Shown here: positions 23,845 through 32,120 of the stretch, piece after piece
How positions within the stretch are numbered: position 1 is the stretch's first letter
Layout of the letters: every line of letters begins with the position of its first letter
Assembly: GCA_016202435.1 (NCBI GenBank)
Contig: JACQOR010000093.1
Location: 1-35,140 of the forward strand
Direction: 5' to 3'
Length of the DNA: 35,140 nucleotides
From: Chloroflexota bacterium
GTDB taxonomy: Bacteria > Chloroflexota > UBA6077 > SHYK01
Made by a program: the position numbers and the translations under genes
Notes under the pieces: model-generated
Database searches by the model: none
What the model was told of the DNA's origin: nothing
What the model saw: only the letters and a program-made list of their open reading frames with translations

Positions 23845-25261
23845 GTGGACGCCGGCGTCGGCGGCCATAGACTTGGATCGGGTGCGGCTCGCCCACTTGA
23901 TCGGTATTGGTGGAGCCGCGATGACTCCGCTCGCCACGATCCTGCTTCAGAAAGGAATCGCCGTAACGGGCTCCGACCTGGTGGACAGCGCCCAGCTTCA
24001 GGTGCTGCGCGGCCTGGGAGCCGACATCTGGATTGGGCACGATGGAGAACGCCTTGGGTCCCCGGACATAGTAGTGGCGTCGTCCGCGATCGACGAAGAG
24101 AACGCTGAAGCGATGGCTGCCCGCTCCAGGGGTATTCCGGTCGTCAAGCATTCGGCGGCACTGGCCAGCCTCATGCGGACAAGACGGGGTATTGCCATCG
24201 CCGGAACCCACGGCAAGAGCACCACCAGCGCCCTTGTGGCCCACCTGCTGCAAATTGGCCGCCTAAGGCCTAGCTTCCACATTGGGGCGGAACTCGTCGA
24301 CTACGGCGTATTCGGGCAGTTGGGCAGTGGCGAATATCTCGTGGCCGAAGCCGACGAGTTCGACCGACGCTTCCTAGCGTACGATCCCGAGATTGCGGCC
24401 ATCACGTGCATCGAAGCGGACCACCTCGACTACTACGGCACTTTCCAAGCCGTCGTCGAAGCGTTTCAGGACTTCGTGAACCGGGTCCGACCTGAGGGTT
24501 GCGTCGTGGTAAACGGAGACGATCCCATCGCTCGTTCGCTTTCGGCTGCCAAAAGGACCCGCCTTACCTATGGAGCAGGGGCTGACGCCAACTGGCGGAT
24601 TGAGCGCTGGGAACCATGTGGACTTGAGGGAGCCCGGATCAAGCTGAGGGCACCGGACGGTAAGAGCTACGACTTCGACCTCGCGATTCTGGGTCGCCAC
24701 AACGCCCACAATGCCGCTGCGGCCACTGCGGTCGCAATCGAAGCCGGCATCAGTCTGGAGGCCGTCGCCGCCGGGTTAGCCAGCTTTCACGGCGTTCGTC
24801 GACGGATGGAGCCACTGGGTGTCTCTGGCGACGTCACGGTAATCGACGATTATGCTCATCACCCCACCGAGGTCAGAGCCACTCTGGCGGCGATCCGGGC
24901 ACACTGGCAGTCGGAGGCTGGCCAACCCCGCCAGCTTTGGGCGGTGTACCAGCCCCACACGGAGCATCGAACCGGCAGCCTTTTTGAAGCTTTTGGCCGC
25001 TGCTTTGAGGCTGCCGACCACGTTGTGCTCACGTCTGCGTATCTGCCCGCCGGCCGGGTGCTGGCATCGGGGGGCGCGACCGCAAAGGAGCTGGCCCGGT
25101 CCATGCCGCACCGGGATGCGCGCTACTCCGAACGGGACGCAGCGGTGGCAACCGTTGCGGCTGAGGCAAAGCCCGGGGATGTGGTGGTGGTGATGGGTGC
25201 CGGCGACATCTGGACCATCGAAGCCCCACTCATGGCCGCCCTCGCCGAGCGAGCGAGTTGA
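23837..25261 (+). CDS. murC: UDP-N-acetylmuramate--L-alanine ligase
   Basis: This is the first Mur ligase, adding L-Ala to UDP-MurNAc. Motifs in order are HLIGIGGAAMTPLATILL with SGSD-like TGSDLVDS, IDEENAEA, the ATP loop GTHGKSTTSALV (the usual third Thr replaced by Ser), EADEFDRRFLAY, the LEADHLDYYG-like IEADHLDYYG, HNAHNAAAATAVA, and IDDYAHHPTEVRATLAA. The ATG at 23837 gives 474 residues with AAAGG 7 bases upstream; a longer start at 23807 is unlikely. It overlaps both ftsW (8 bases) and murB (4 bases), so it is translationally embedded in the cluster. Confidence 0.95.
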   Translation: MARWTPASAAIDLDRVRLAHLIGIGGAAMTPLATILLQKGIAVTGSDLVDSAQLQVLRGLGADIWIGHDGERLGSPDIVVASSAIDEENAEAMAARSRGIPVVKHSAALASLMRTRRGIAIAGTHGKSTTSALVAHLLQIGRLRPSFHIGAELVDYGVFGQLGSGEYLVAEADEFDRRFLAYDPEIAAITCIEADHLDYYGTFQAVVEAFQDFVNRVRPEGCVVVNGDDPIARSLSAAKRTRLTYGAGADANWRIERWEPCGLEGARIKLRAPDGKSYDFDLAILGRHNAHNAAAATAVAIEAGISLEAVAAGLASFHGVRRRMEPLGVSGDVTVIDDYAHHPTEVRATLAAIRAHWQSEAGQPRQLWAVYQPHTEHRTGSLFEAFGRCFEAADHVVLTSAYLPAGRVLASGGATAKELARSMPHRDARYSERDAAVATVAAEAKPGDVVVVMGAGDIWTIEAPLMAALAERAS

Positions 25262-26256
25262 TAACCAGCAGCCAGGCAGGCGCGATCCTCGATCGGCTGG
25301 GGGGGCAAGCTCGGCTGAATGAACCCCTGCGCCGGCACACGAGCTATCGCATCGGCGGCCCCGCTGACGTTCTCGTCATTGCCCGGACTAGCCGAGACCT
25401 CACGGCAAGCGTTCAGGCAGCGGCCGAGGCGGGGATCCCGTGGCATATCATCGGTGCCGCGTCGAATCTGCTGGTGGCAGACGGAGGCGTGGACGGTGTG
25501 GTTGTCAAGGTGATGACGCGCGGCATGCACGTGGTGCCCGGAGCCGTTCCGGGAGAAACCTTCGTCAAGGTGGAAGCGGGCTGCGTCATCGGGGCCGTAG
25601 CGCGAAAGACCGCGGAGGCCGGCCTGGTCGGCCTCGAATGGGCCGGTACAGTCCCCGGGACCGTTGGTGCCGCAGTCGTCAACAACTCCGGCGCCTTCGG
25701 CTCGTGCATCGCCGATTGTCTCATCAACGCGGAGCTGTATTTCCCCGGGCAGGGTGGGCGCACAATCCGCGCCTCGGACCTGGACTACGGCTATCGCACG
25801 AGCAAGCTGAAAACCGGAGCCTGGCAGGCGGCAGTCCTTGCTGCCACGTTACGAACCACGACTGGGGACACCGCGGCCGTAACGACCCGGCTCGCCGAGC
25901 TGGAAACTCGACGACGCACCACTCAACCCCTGGGACCCAGTGTCGGCTCGATCTTCCGCAACCCGGAAGGTGGCTTCGCAGGTGCCCTGATCGAGCAGGC
26001 GGGCCTGAAAGGCATGCGCGTCGGCGGGGCCGAGATCTCCGCCATGCACGGGAATTTCATCTTGAACCGGGGAACGGCCTGTGCGCGCGACGTCCTGGAC
26101 CTGGCTCGATTGGCGCAGCAAGCGGTCTGGGGCCGAACGGGAGTCTGGCTAGTCCCTGAGATTCAGATGCTGGGTCGCTGGGCAGCCGACGACCTCGCGG
26201 GCCTTGAAGGTCCGCCTAACGGCGGGGCCGCCAAGGTGGGACAAGCTGCGTCCTAG
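25258..26256 (+). CDS. murB: UDP-N-acetylenolpyruvoylglucosamine reductase
   Basis: MurB reduces UDP-GlcNAc-enolpyruvate to UDP-MurNAc with FAD and NADPH. The FAD-binding region shows RHTSYRIGGPADVLVIA and GAASNLLVADGGVDGVVVK. The catalytic core has GLEWAGTVPGTVGAAVVNNSGAFG, the tyrosine-containing DYGYRTSKLK, and GSIFRNPEGGFAGALIEQAGLKG with the catalytic Ser, followed by ISAMHGNFILN. This is the type II-like shape common in Gram-positive lineages. The TTG start overlaps murC by TTGA. A seven-G run lies at 25299-25305. The length of 332 residues is normal. Confidence 0.95.
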   Translation: MITSSQAGAILDRLGGQARLNEPLRRHTSYRIGGPADVLVIARTSRDLTASVQAAAEAGIPWHIIGAASNLLVADGGVDGVVVKVMTRGMHVVPGAVPGETFVKVEAGCVIGAVARKTAEAGLVGLEWAGTVPGTVGAAVVNNSGAFGSCIADCLINAELYFPGQGGRTIRASDLDYGYRTSKLKTGAWQAAVLAATLRTTTGDTAAVTTRLAELETRRRTTQPLGPSVGSIFRNPEGGFAGALIEQAGLKGMRVGGAEISAMHGNFILNRGTACARDVLDLARLAQQAVWGRTGVWLVPEIQMLGRWAADDLAGLEGPPNGGAAKVGQAAS

Positions 26257-27097
26257 GCCACCCCGCCCTCACGTCGTGAGCGATCGACCGGTGCCCCGCC
26301 GGCCGATCCGAAAGGCGGCCCGGACTCTGCGGCAGCCAGCTGATAGGGGGCCAGGGCGCCGCCGTGGCACCCCCAAGCTCAACCTCTTCGGCGTCATGGC
26401 GAAGATCTGGAGCTTCTGGCTTCTCGGAAAGCTGCTTGCCATCGCCCTCGCGGCGGGTTCCGTCTGGCTGATCAAGACTGCGATCGTCGCCCCTGAGTTC
26501 GAAGCCACCGAGGCCATCATCACCGGAGGCGAGCTCGTGCCTGCCGAGGAGCTCGCCGCGAGTCTCGACCTCGGTGGCAAGAACGTCTTCCTCATTCGCT
26601 CCCGCTATCTTGTGTCTCTTCTGGAAGCCCATCCCGCCATCCGGTCGGCAGTGGTCCGTCCCAGCTTCAATGGCTTGGTCCACGTTGACATGACGGAGCG
26701 GGAAGCCGTGGCAGTATGGGACTCCGGCAGTCAGCAGGTGCTCGTGGACACGGACGGTATCGTGCTTCGCGAGGGGTCCCGCGACCTCCCGACTGTGTAC
26801 TCGGTCGCATCAGGGCGCATATCCGAGGGCGGTCGTGTCGATCTCTCGGCCGTTCGGATCGCGGCAAGGGTGGGCTCCGAACTTGATGGACTCGGGCTTA
26901 GCGGTGGACGCATCGTGCACGATCCCGGCAGCGGCGTATCCATCGTTGGCCCCTGGCATCGGGTACTGCTCGGTTCCTCCGATCAGCTTGAGGCCAAGCT
27001 ACAGGCCTACCGCACAATCCGGAGCTACCTGGATGACACGGGTACGCCCGCCCAGCTTGTTGATGTCAGGTCGCTCGATCGCCCGTATTTCCGGTAG
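26204..27097 (+). CDS. ftsQ: cell division protein FtsQ/DivIB (POTRA domain)
   Basis: FtsQ scaffolds the FtsQLB subcomplex that controls septal synthesis. The protein has a long Arg/Pro-rich cytoplasmic tail (about 1-65), one membrane segment (about 70-92), and a POTRA domain beginning EFEATEAIITGGELVPAEEL with the typical LGGKNVFLI and VRPSFNGLVHVDMTEREAVAVW blocks. A FtsQ-type domain follows to the C-terminus. The start is uncertain: TTG at 26204 overlaps murB by 53 bases, and GTG at 26276 would leave a 19-base gap. Neither has a good ribosome site. Confidence 0.87.
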   Translation: MKVRLTAGPPRWDKLRPRPPRPHVVSDRPVPRRPIRKAARTLRQPADRGPGRRRGTPKLNLFGVMAKIWSFWLLGKLLAIALAAGSVWLIKTAIVAPEFEATEAIITGGELVPAEELAASLDLGGKNVFLIRSRYLVSLLEAHPAIRSAVVRPSFNGLVHVDMTEREAVAVWDSGSQQVLVDTDGIVLREGSRDLPTVYSVASGRISEGGRVDLSAVRIAARVGSELDGLGLSGGRIVHDPGSGVSIVGPWHRVLLGSSDQLEAKLQAYRTIRSYLDDTGTPAQLVDVRSLDRPYFR

Positions 27098-27231
27098 ACG
27101 TTCCCCTATCGCCACACGCTCGCTGAGATAGCGCCGCAATGGGAATGCTCACCCTCGTGACCTCCCCAGTCTTTCTGGTGACTCGACACGCCAGGCGTGC
27201 CTAGAAACCTCCTGTTCCCCCGCGCCTTCTC

Positions 27232-27240
27232 TGCTATCAT
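27232..27240 (+). promoter_or_regulatory. candidate extended -10 promoter ahead of ftsA
   Basis: TGCTATCAT (27232-27240) matches an extended -10 element. A -35 at 27213-27218 (TGTTCC) would be weak. It lies in the largest gap inside the dcw cluster (27098-27300, 203 bases), where no gene was seen, and would give ftsA-ftsZ their own transcript, as is common in other bacteria. Confidence 0.4.
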
Positions 27241-27300
27241 CGGCGCGTCCTCGAGGCCCGCCACGAAGCCGCTTCCACGCGCTGTCGTGGGCAAGTCAGC

Positions 27301-28539
27301 GTGGGGGGGTGCGGTATCGCACGCGACCACATCATTGTCGGAGTCGACATCGGCAGCACGAAAGTCTGCACCCTGATCGCGGACGTCGGGGGCGAGCAAC
27401 CCGAGGTTCTCGGTGTGGGCATCTGCCCCTCACAGGGCATTCGTAAGGGCATCGTCGTCGACGTGCAGGCCGCCGCGAATACTGTCTCGACCTCCCTTCG
27501 CCGGGCCGAGCAGCAATCCGGTTTCAAAGCAATGCGCGTCTTTCTGGGTGTAACCGGGGCCCACATCTCCTCAACCAATACGCGCGCGGTTGTAGCCGTC
27601 CGCGATCCCTCAAATGTCATCGGTCCCGACGACGTATCGCGGGTGATCGACGTCGCTCGAGTCATCCAGCTGCCTGCCGATCAGGAAATTCTCCATGTCA
27701 TCCCCCACCACTACATTGTGGACGGTACGGATGAGATCCTGGACCCGACCGGAATGCTCGGAAGAAGACTTGAGATCGAGGCAACCATCATCACCGGTTC
27801 CACAACCCCGATCCATAACCTGATGCGGTGCATCGAGTCTGCTGAGGTGGAGGCCGATGGCCTGGTCTTGGAGCCGTTGGCAGCCGGGCGAGCTGTTCTG
27901 TCAGCGGCAGAACGCGACGCTGGTGCGCTCGTCGTGGACATGGGTGGGGGTACGACCGACGCCGCGATCTTTAGAGACGGCCGTATCGTCCACGCATGTG
28001 TACTTCCCGTAGGTGGCTACCAACTCGACAATGACTTGGCGTTTGGCCTCAGGACCGCTTTGCCGGTCGCCGAGGAAATCAAGATTCGCCACGGCTCCAC
28101 GCTCGAACACGTGGTCAGGCGAGGGGAGCGCATCCACATCGAGGCGTACGGTAGGAACGAGGGCCAGGACGTTGAGCAATATCGGGTGGCAGAAATCATC
28201 GATGCTCGGCTGGCGGAAACTCTGGAGCTGCTGGGCTCTGCCATCGACAGCGCGGGTTTCGGAGGTGCGTTTCCGGCAGGGGTCGTGCTCACGGGTGGAT
28301 GCTCACTCATAGCTGGCGCACCCTCACTCGCTTCCGAAATCCTTCAGGCCCCGGCAAGGGTCGGGATGCCCGAGAATCTCATGGGTCTCGCTGACGCCAT
28401 TCGCAGCCCGAGCTTCGCGGCCAGCGCCGGATTGCTGGAATGGGGGAAGGATCAGCTCGTGCCGCCGAGCCGAAACGGCGAGGGCGCTCCGGGTCCGCTT
28501 GACGGGCTGCGGGCGTGGCTGAGGAGTTTTCTCACGTGA
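27301..28539 (+). CDS. ftsA: cell division protein FtsA (actin-like)
   Basis: FtsA is an actin-family ATPase that tethers FtsZ to the membrane. It shows the phosphate-1 loop VGVDIGSTKVCTLIAD, the 1C domain (LGVTGAHISSTNTRAVV, then DVSRVIDVARVIQLPADQEILHVIPHHYIVDG), phosphate-2 DMGGGTTDAAIF, and a C-terminal amphipathic helix at the very end (GLRAWLRSFLT), the membrane-targeting sequence. The 412 residues are typical. The GTG start at 27301 is followed by a seven-G run (27303-27309), and the ribosome site is weak. FtsA separates this organism from Actinobacteria, which lack it. Confidence 0.94.
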   Translation: MGGCGIARDHIIVGVDIGSTKVCTLIADVGGEQPEVLGVGICPSQGIRKGIVVDVQAAANTVSTSLRRAEQQSGFKAMRVFLGVTGAHISSTNTRAVVAVRDPSNVIGPDDVSRVIDVARVIQLPADQEILHVIPHHYIVDGTDEILDPTGMLGRRLEIEATIITGSTTPIHNLMRCIESAEVEADGLVLEPLAAGRAVLSAAERDAGALVVDMGGGTTDAAIFRDGRIVHACVLPVGGYQLDNDLAFGLRTALPVAEEIKIRHGSTLEHVVRRGERIHIEAYGRNEGQDVEQYRVAEIIDARLAETLELLGSAIDSAGFGGAFPAGVVLTGGCSLIAGAPSLASEILQAPARVGMPENLMGLADAIRSPSFAASAGLLEWGKDQLVPPSRNGEGAPGPLDGLRAWLRSFLT

Positions 28540-28566
28540 GTTGGCCCAGCGCGTCAGAGGCAGAGA

Positions 28567-29715
28567 ATGATTGATCGCCCTAAGGCTTTAGCGCCGCGGA
28601 TCGTGGTTTTGGGCATCGGCGGGGCAGGCTCCAACGCGGTCGGCCGAATGGTCACGGCCGGCGTCAAGGGCGTAGATCTCGTGACGTTGAATACCGACAA
28701 GCAGGCCCTTTCCAAAACGTTGGCTGCGCGCCGCGTCCAGCTTGGTGAGCGTACCACCCATGGCCTCGGGAGCGGCGGCGACCCCGTGGTTGGAGCGAAT
28801 GCAGCCCAAGAGAGTGCCGAAGAAGTTCGAGCCGTCTGCCGCACCGCTGACATGGTGTTCGTGACGGCGGGCATGGGAGGCGGCACCGGCTCCGGTGCTG
28901 CTCCGGTGATCGCCCAAATAGCCCGCGAGGCGGGTGCGCTGACGGTAGGCGTTGTCACGCGCCCGTTTTCGTTCGAGGGAACCCGTCGACAGCGCACCGC
29001 GGATCAATGCATCGACACGCTACGCGAGCACGTGCACACCATGATCGCTATTCCTAATGACCGAATCCTTCAGGTCATCGATCGGCGCACCTCTATGGAA
29101 CTGGCCTTCACGATGGTGGACGATGTGCTGCGCCAGTGCATTCAAGGTATCACGGACCTCGTCACCGAGCCCGGCCTGATCAACCTTGACTTCGCCGACG
29201 TTCGGAGCGTCATGTCCGAGCCCGGGGCGGCGCTGATGGCAGTCGGGATCTCCGCCGGCGAAAACCGGGCCGTGGAAGCCGCGCGCATGGCGATGACCAG
29301 CCCGCTGCTTGATCTCTCAATGGTGGGAGCCCGCGGAGTGCTCTTCAACATCACCGGAGGTCCGGACCTGACGCTCATGGAGGTGCACCGCGCCGCCGAG
29401 ATCGTCGGTCAGGCAGCCGACCCCGACGCGAACATTTTCTTCGGCGCGGTCATCGATGAAACCATGAGCAGTGACGTGCGCATAACAGTAATCGCAACGG
29501 GCTTCGAGCCGACGCGGTGGCCCGGAGAGCGGCGATTATCGTCGCGGTGGAACATTCTCGATCGAGGCGTGACCGAGGCAGAGCACCGCGGGCTGCCTCC
29601 CTGGATCAACGGGCGGGAGGGGTGGCTCGATACCTCACCCGCGGTGCGCCAGCACGGAGAACCGCCCGTTGAAGGTCCGGCTCCGCGGGATCGCGATCCG
29701 GACGCTTCGGCTTGA
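28567..29715 (+). CDS. ftsZ: cell division GTPase FtsZ
   Basis: FtsZ is the tubulin-like GTPase that forms the Z ring. Motifs are LGIGGAGSNAVGRM, LNTDKQAL, the tubulin signature GGGTGSG (104-110), RRTSMEL with the TMVDDVLRQ block, and the catalytic T7 loop LINLDFADVRSVM. The core ends normally at VRITVIATGFEP (about residue 315). The remaining ~65 residues are unusual: there is no recognisable conserved C-terminal peptide (DIPAFLR type), but a stretch LPPWINGREGWLDTS and a Pro/charged end. ATG at 28567 has AGAGG at 6-base spacing. It overlaps yggS by TTGA. Confidence 0.95.
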   Translation: MIDRPKALAPRIVVLGIGGAGSNAVGRMVTAGVKGVDLVTLNTDKQALSKTLAARRVQLGERTTHGLGSGGDPVVGANAAQESAEEVRAVCRTADMVFVTAGMGGGTGSGAAPVIAQIAREAGALTVGVVTRPFSFEGTRRQRTADQCIDTLREHVHTMIAIPNDRILQVIDRRTSMELAFTMVDDVLRQCIQGITDLVTEPGLINLDFADVRSVMSEPGAALMAVGISAGENRAVEAARMAMTSPLLDLSMVGARGVLFNITGGPDLTLMEVHRAAEIVGQAADPDANIFFGAVIDETMSSDVRITVIATGFEPTRWPGERRLSSRWNILDRGVTEAEHRGLPPWINGREGWLDTSPAVRQHGEPPVEGPAPRDRDPDASA

Positions 29716-30392
29716 CCGTTAGCGAGCGCCTGGCGGCGGTACGACAGCGCATCGCAGAATCGGCATTGAAAGTCGGTCGCAGGCCTGACTCTATTGCCCT
29801 GGTTGGTGTAAGCAAGGGAGCACCGGCCGAGGCGGTAGTCGAGGCGGTGGAGGCCGGGCTGACCGACCTGGGCGAGAATCGCGTCCAGGAAGCCGCGACC
29901 AAGATTCCCGCAGTGGCACGGAGCGTTTCCACGCCGGTCGTCTGGCATCTGATCGGACACCTGCAATCGAACAAGGCAACGTCCGCTGTCGAACTCTTCC
30001 ATACAATTCATTCTCTCGACAGCGTTCGCCTGGCCGCGAAGCTCTCAGCGGTGGTGGAAAGGTCACTCCCAGTTTATGTTGAAGTGCAGTTTTCGGCGGC
30101 GCCTGACAGATTTGGATTTGCGAGTGAGAGCGTTCCGTCCGCTTTCGATGCGGTAACCCAGTTTCCACATCTTTCGGTAGTCGGGCTGATGACAGTGGCC
30201 CCGCTCGGATTGGACGAGGTGGCAACACGCCGGGTCTTCCGGTCGCTCCGCGAAATCCGGGACAGGATCCAGGAGACACATCCGCACGCGCCGGAACTGG
30301 GCCTCTCCATGGGAATGACTAATGATTACCCCGTGGCGATTGAGGAAGGGGCGACGGTCGTGCGCATCGGGCGAGCCATCTTTGCGGCCTGA
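29712..30392 (+). CDS. yggS: YggS/PLPBP family pyridoxal phosphate homeostasis protein (YlmE)
   Basis: This PLP-binding barrel protein balances intracellular vitamin B6 and is conserved next to ftsZ in many Gram-positive lineages (YlmE). The PLP lysine is Lys35 in LVGVSKG. Other conserved blocks are LGENRVQEA, VVWHLIGHLQSNKA, the variant YVEVQFS (usually NVNV), and LSMGMTNDYPVAIEEGATVVRIGRAIFA, the phosphate-binding end. The 226 residues are normal. The TTG start overlaps the ftsZ stop (TTGA). The usual sepF neighbour is not next; a 58-base spacer with a repeat separates it from yggT. Confidence 0.94.
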   Translation: MTVSERLAAVRQRIAESALKVGRRPDSIALVGVSKGAPAEAVVEAVEAGLTDLGENRVQEAATKIPAVARSVSTPVVWHLIGHLQSNKATSAVELFHTIHSLDSVRLAAKLSAVVERSLPVYVEVQFSAAPDRFGFASESVPSAFDAVTQFPHLSVVGLMTVAPLGLDEVATRRVFRSLREIRDRIQETHPHAPELGLSMGMTNDYPVAIEEGATVVRIGRAIFAA

Positions 30393-30408
30393 ACCAGGCA
30401 TCGGGAAT

Positions 30409-30443
30409 CTCCCTCTCGCGCAAGGGGAGGGTTAGGGTGAGGG
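30409..30443 (+). repeat. REP-like palindromic repeat between yggS and yggT
   Basis: This stretch contains a CCCTC/GAGGG inverted pair around CGCGCAAGG, followed by GAGGGTTAGGGTGAGGG. It resembles a G-rich intergenic repeat that I recall as widespread in unrelated high-GC genomes. It also supplies the GAGGG (30439-30443) that serves as the probable ribosome-binding site of yggT, 7 bases before its ATG. Confidence 0.6.
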
Positions 30444-30450
30444 CACAGCC

Positions 30451-30741
30451 ATGCTGATCCCGTTCCTCGCAAACTTCATCAACATCCTCTTCCAGGGCCT
30501 GATACTCGCCATTGTCGGCCGAGCATTGCTCTCCTGGTTTCCAATCCGCCCCGGAAACCCCTTCTACCCACTCGCGGTAATTCTCAATCAGGTCACGGAG
30601 CCGATCTTGGCCCCGCTTCGCCGGGTCATTCCCACGATCGGAATGATCGACATCTCTCCCATCGTGGCGCTGCTGCTCCTGCAATTCATCCAGGGAGTCC
30701 TGGTCCAGGCGCTCCTCAGCGCGGCCCGCTCCGGCTTCTGA
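30451..30741 (+). CDS. yggT: YggT/YlmG family small membrane protein
   Basis: This 96-residue protein has two hydrophobic segments (about 3-27 and 63-88) separated by a polar loop with the YggT signature: RALLSWFPI near 24-32, NPFYPLAVILNQVTEPILAPLRRVIP, and IDISPIVALLLLQFIQ. YlmG proteins are linked to cell division or membrane organisation in Gram-positives and to thylakoid/nucleoid arrangement in cyanobacteria; the molecular role is unclear. ATG at 30451 with GAGGG 7 bases upstream is clear. Confidence 0.93.
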   Translation: MLIPFLANFINILFQGLILAIVGRALLSWFPIRPGNPFYPLAVILNQVTEPILAPLRRVIPTIGMIDISPIVALLLLQFIQGVLVQALLSAARSGF

Positions 30742-30803
30742 TAGCCTTCGTCCTCCTACCCACGCCTGCGCGCTCCGAGCCGGGCGGCGGTCCCTGGCAC
30801 GCC

Positions 30804-30812
30804 TGTTAGAAT
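30804..30812 (+). promoter_or_regulatory. candidate extended -10 promoter for hisS
   Basis: TGTTAGAAT (30804-30812) is an extended -10 element in an AT-rich patch inside the 107-base gap ahead of hisS. No good -35 is visible at 16-18 bases. It would separate hisS-prfA-prmC-tsaC from the dcw transcript. Confidence 0.4.
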
Positions 30813-30848
30813 TTTCAACATTCGTCGCAAGAAACCGTGGGGGGACGT

Positions 30849-32120
30849 GTGTACCAGGCACCCCGGGGAACCCAGGACGTGCTTCCTGAAGACGTGCCGT
30901 ACTTCGCCTATGTGGAGGAGGTGGCGAGTCGGTTCGCCGCGCTCTACGCGTACGAGGAGATCCGGACCCCGACCTTCGAGGACAGCGCACTATTCCGCAG
31001 GGGAACCGGCGAGACGACGGACATAGTAGAGAAACAGATGTACTCTTTCACCGATAAAGGGAACAGTGACGTGACCCTGCGTCCCGAAGCCACGCCGTCC
31101 ATCATGCGGGCTTACCTGCAACATGGGCTTCACAATCGGCCCCAACCACTCCGTCTCTTTCAACTAGTCAACTGCTTCCGCTACGACCGGCCCCAGGCAG
31201 GGCGGTGGCGGGAGTTTCGGCAGCTCGACGTCGAAGCCATCGGCGAGGATGATCCCGCCCTCGACGGGGAGCTGATCACGCTTTTCTGGCGATTCTGCGA
31301 AGCACTCGGCTTGCAGAACCTTTCCCTCGAGCTGAACTCCATTGGTGACCCGGCATGCCGCCCTCATTATCTCGACGCACTCCGGGCGCACTATGAGCCG
31401 CATGAGGAAGAGCTGTGCGGCGATTGTCGCCGAAGACTGGTGGTCAATCCGCTTCGGCTCCTCGACTGCAAGGTCCCCAGCTGCCAGCCGGTGGCCGACA
31501 GCGCTCCGCCCTTCTTCAACCATCTGTGCGACGCCTGCCGAGACCACTTCGCTCGCCTGCAGGCCGCGCTGGCCGACGAGGGAATCCCCGCTTCGCTCAA
31601 TGGACGCCTGGTTCGCGGGCTGGATTACTACACGCGGACCGTTTTCGAGCTCTTTCCAGCCAAAGTTAGCGCCCAGGCCGCGCTGGGCGGCGGCGGCCGC
31701 TACGACGGGCTGGCCGAACAACTCGGTGGGCGGCACGTTCCGGCCGTGGGCTTTGCCGCTGGCATCGAACGCTTGGTGCTCAACTTGAAGGATCAAAACG
31801 TCGTGGTCCCGGGTGGCGCCAGACCGAGGGTCTACGTCGGCCACGTCGGGCCCAAGGCTGAGCCCATGGCCAGTGAATTCGCTCGGAATCTGAGAAGCCG
31901 CGGGGTCTCAGTCATCCGTGCCGTCGGCGAGCGCTCCCTGCGCGCGCGTCTCCGCCACGCTGATTCGGCCGGAGCACGCTGGACGGCTATCTTTGGTGAC
32001 GAAGAATTGCAGAACGGCACCGTGTGCCTGCGGGACATGACTGCGAAAGAGCCCGCTACACTCCCCATCTCGCAAGCCATTGACCAGATCATCCGCGCAG
32101 ACCACGGCGGGACGAAATGA
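30849..32120 (+). CDS. hisS: histidine--tRNA ligase
   Basis: HisRS charges tRNA-His in the cytoplasm. It is a class II synthetase with the N-terminal YQAPRGTQDVLPED, motif 1 region IRTPTFEDSALFRRGTGE, motif 2 FRYDRPQAGRWREFRQLDVEAIG, the histidine A motif LVRGLDYYTRTVFE, and the C-terminal anticodon-binding domain (VYVGHVGPKAEP onward). A Cys-rich insert (ELCGDCRRRL, then LDCKVPSCQ, then LCDACRDHF) is typical of many bacterial HisRS. GTG at 30849 is preferred (423 residues) with GGGGGGA just upstream; GTG at 30837 is an alternative. The stop overlaps prfA by ATGA. Confidence 0.94.
   Translation: MYQAPRGTQDVLPEDVPYFAYVEEVASRFAALYAYEEIRTPTFEDSALFRRGTGETTDIVEKQMYSFTDKGNSDVTLRPEATPSIMRAYLQHGLHNRPQPLRLFQLVNCFRYDRPQAGRWREFRQLDVEAIGEDDPALDGELITLFWRFCEALGLQNLSLELNSIGDPACRPHYLDALRAHYEPHEEELCGDCRRRLVVNPLRLLDCKVPSCQPVADSAPPFFNHLCDACRDHFARLQAALADEGIPASLNGRLVRGLDYYTRTVFELFPAKVSAQAALGGGGRYDGLAEQLGGRHVPAVGFAAGIERLVLNLKDQNVVVPGGARPRVYVGHVGPKAEPMASEFARNLRSRGVSVIRAVGERSLRARLRHADSAGARWTAIFGDEELQNGTVCLRDMTAKEPATLPISQAIDQIIRADHGGTK

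Noticed and set aside
30319-30990. 223-codon minus-strand frame opposite yggT
   Set aside because: It covers yggT and the hisS start antisense and shows only Arg-rich composition.
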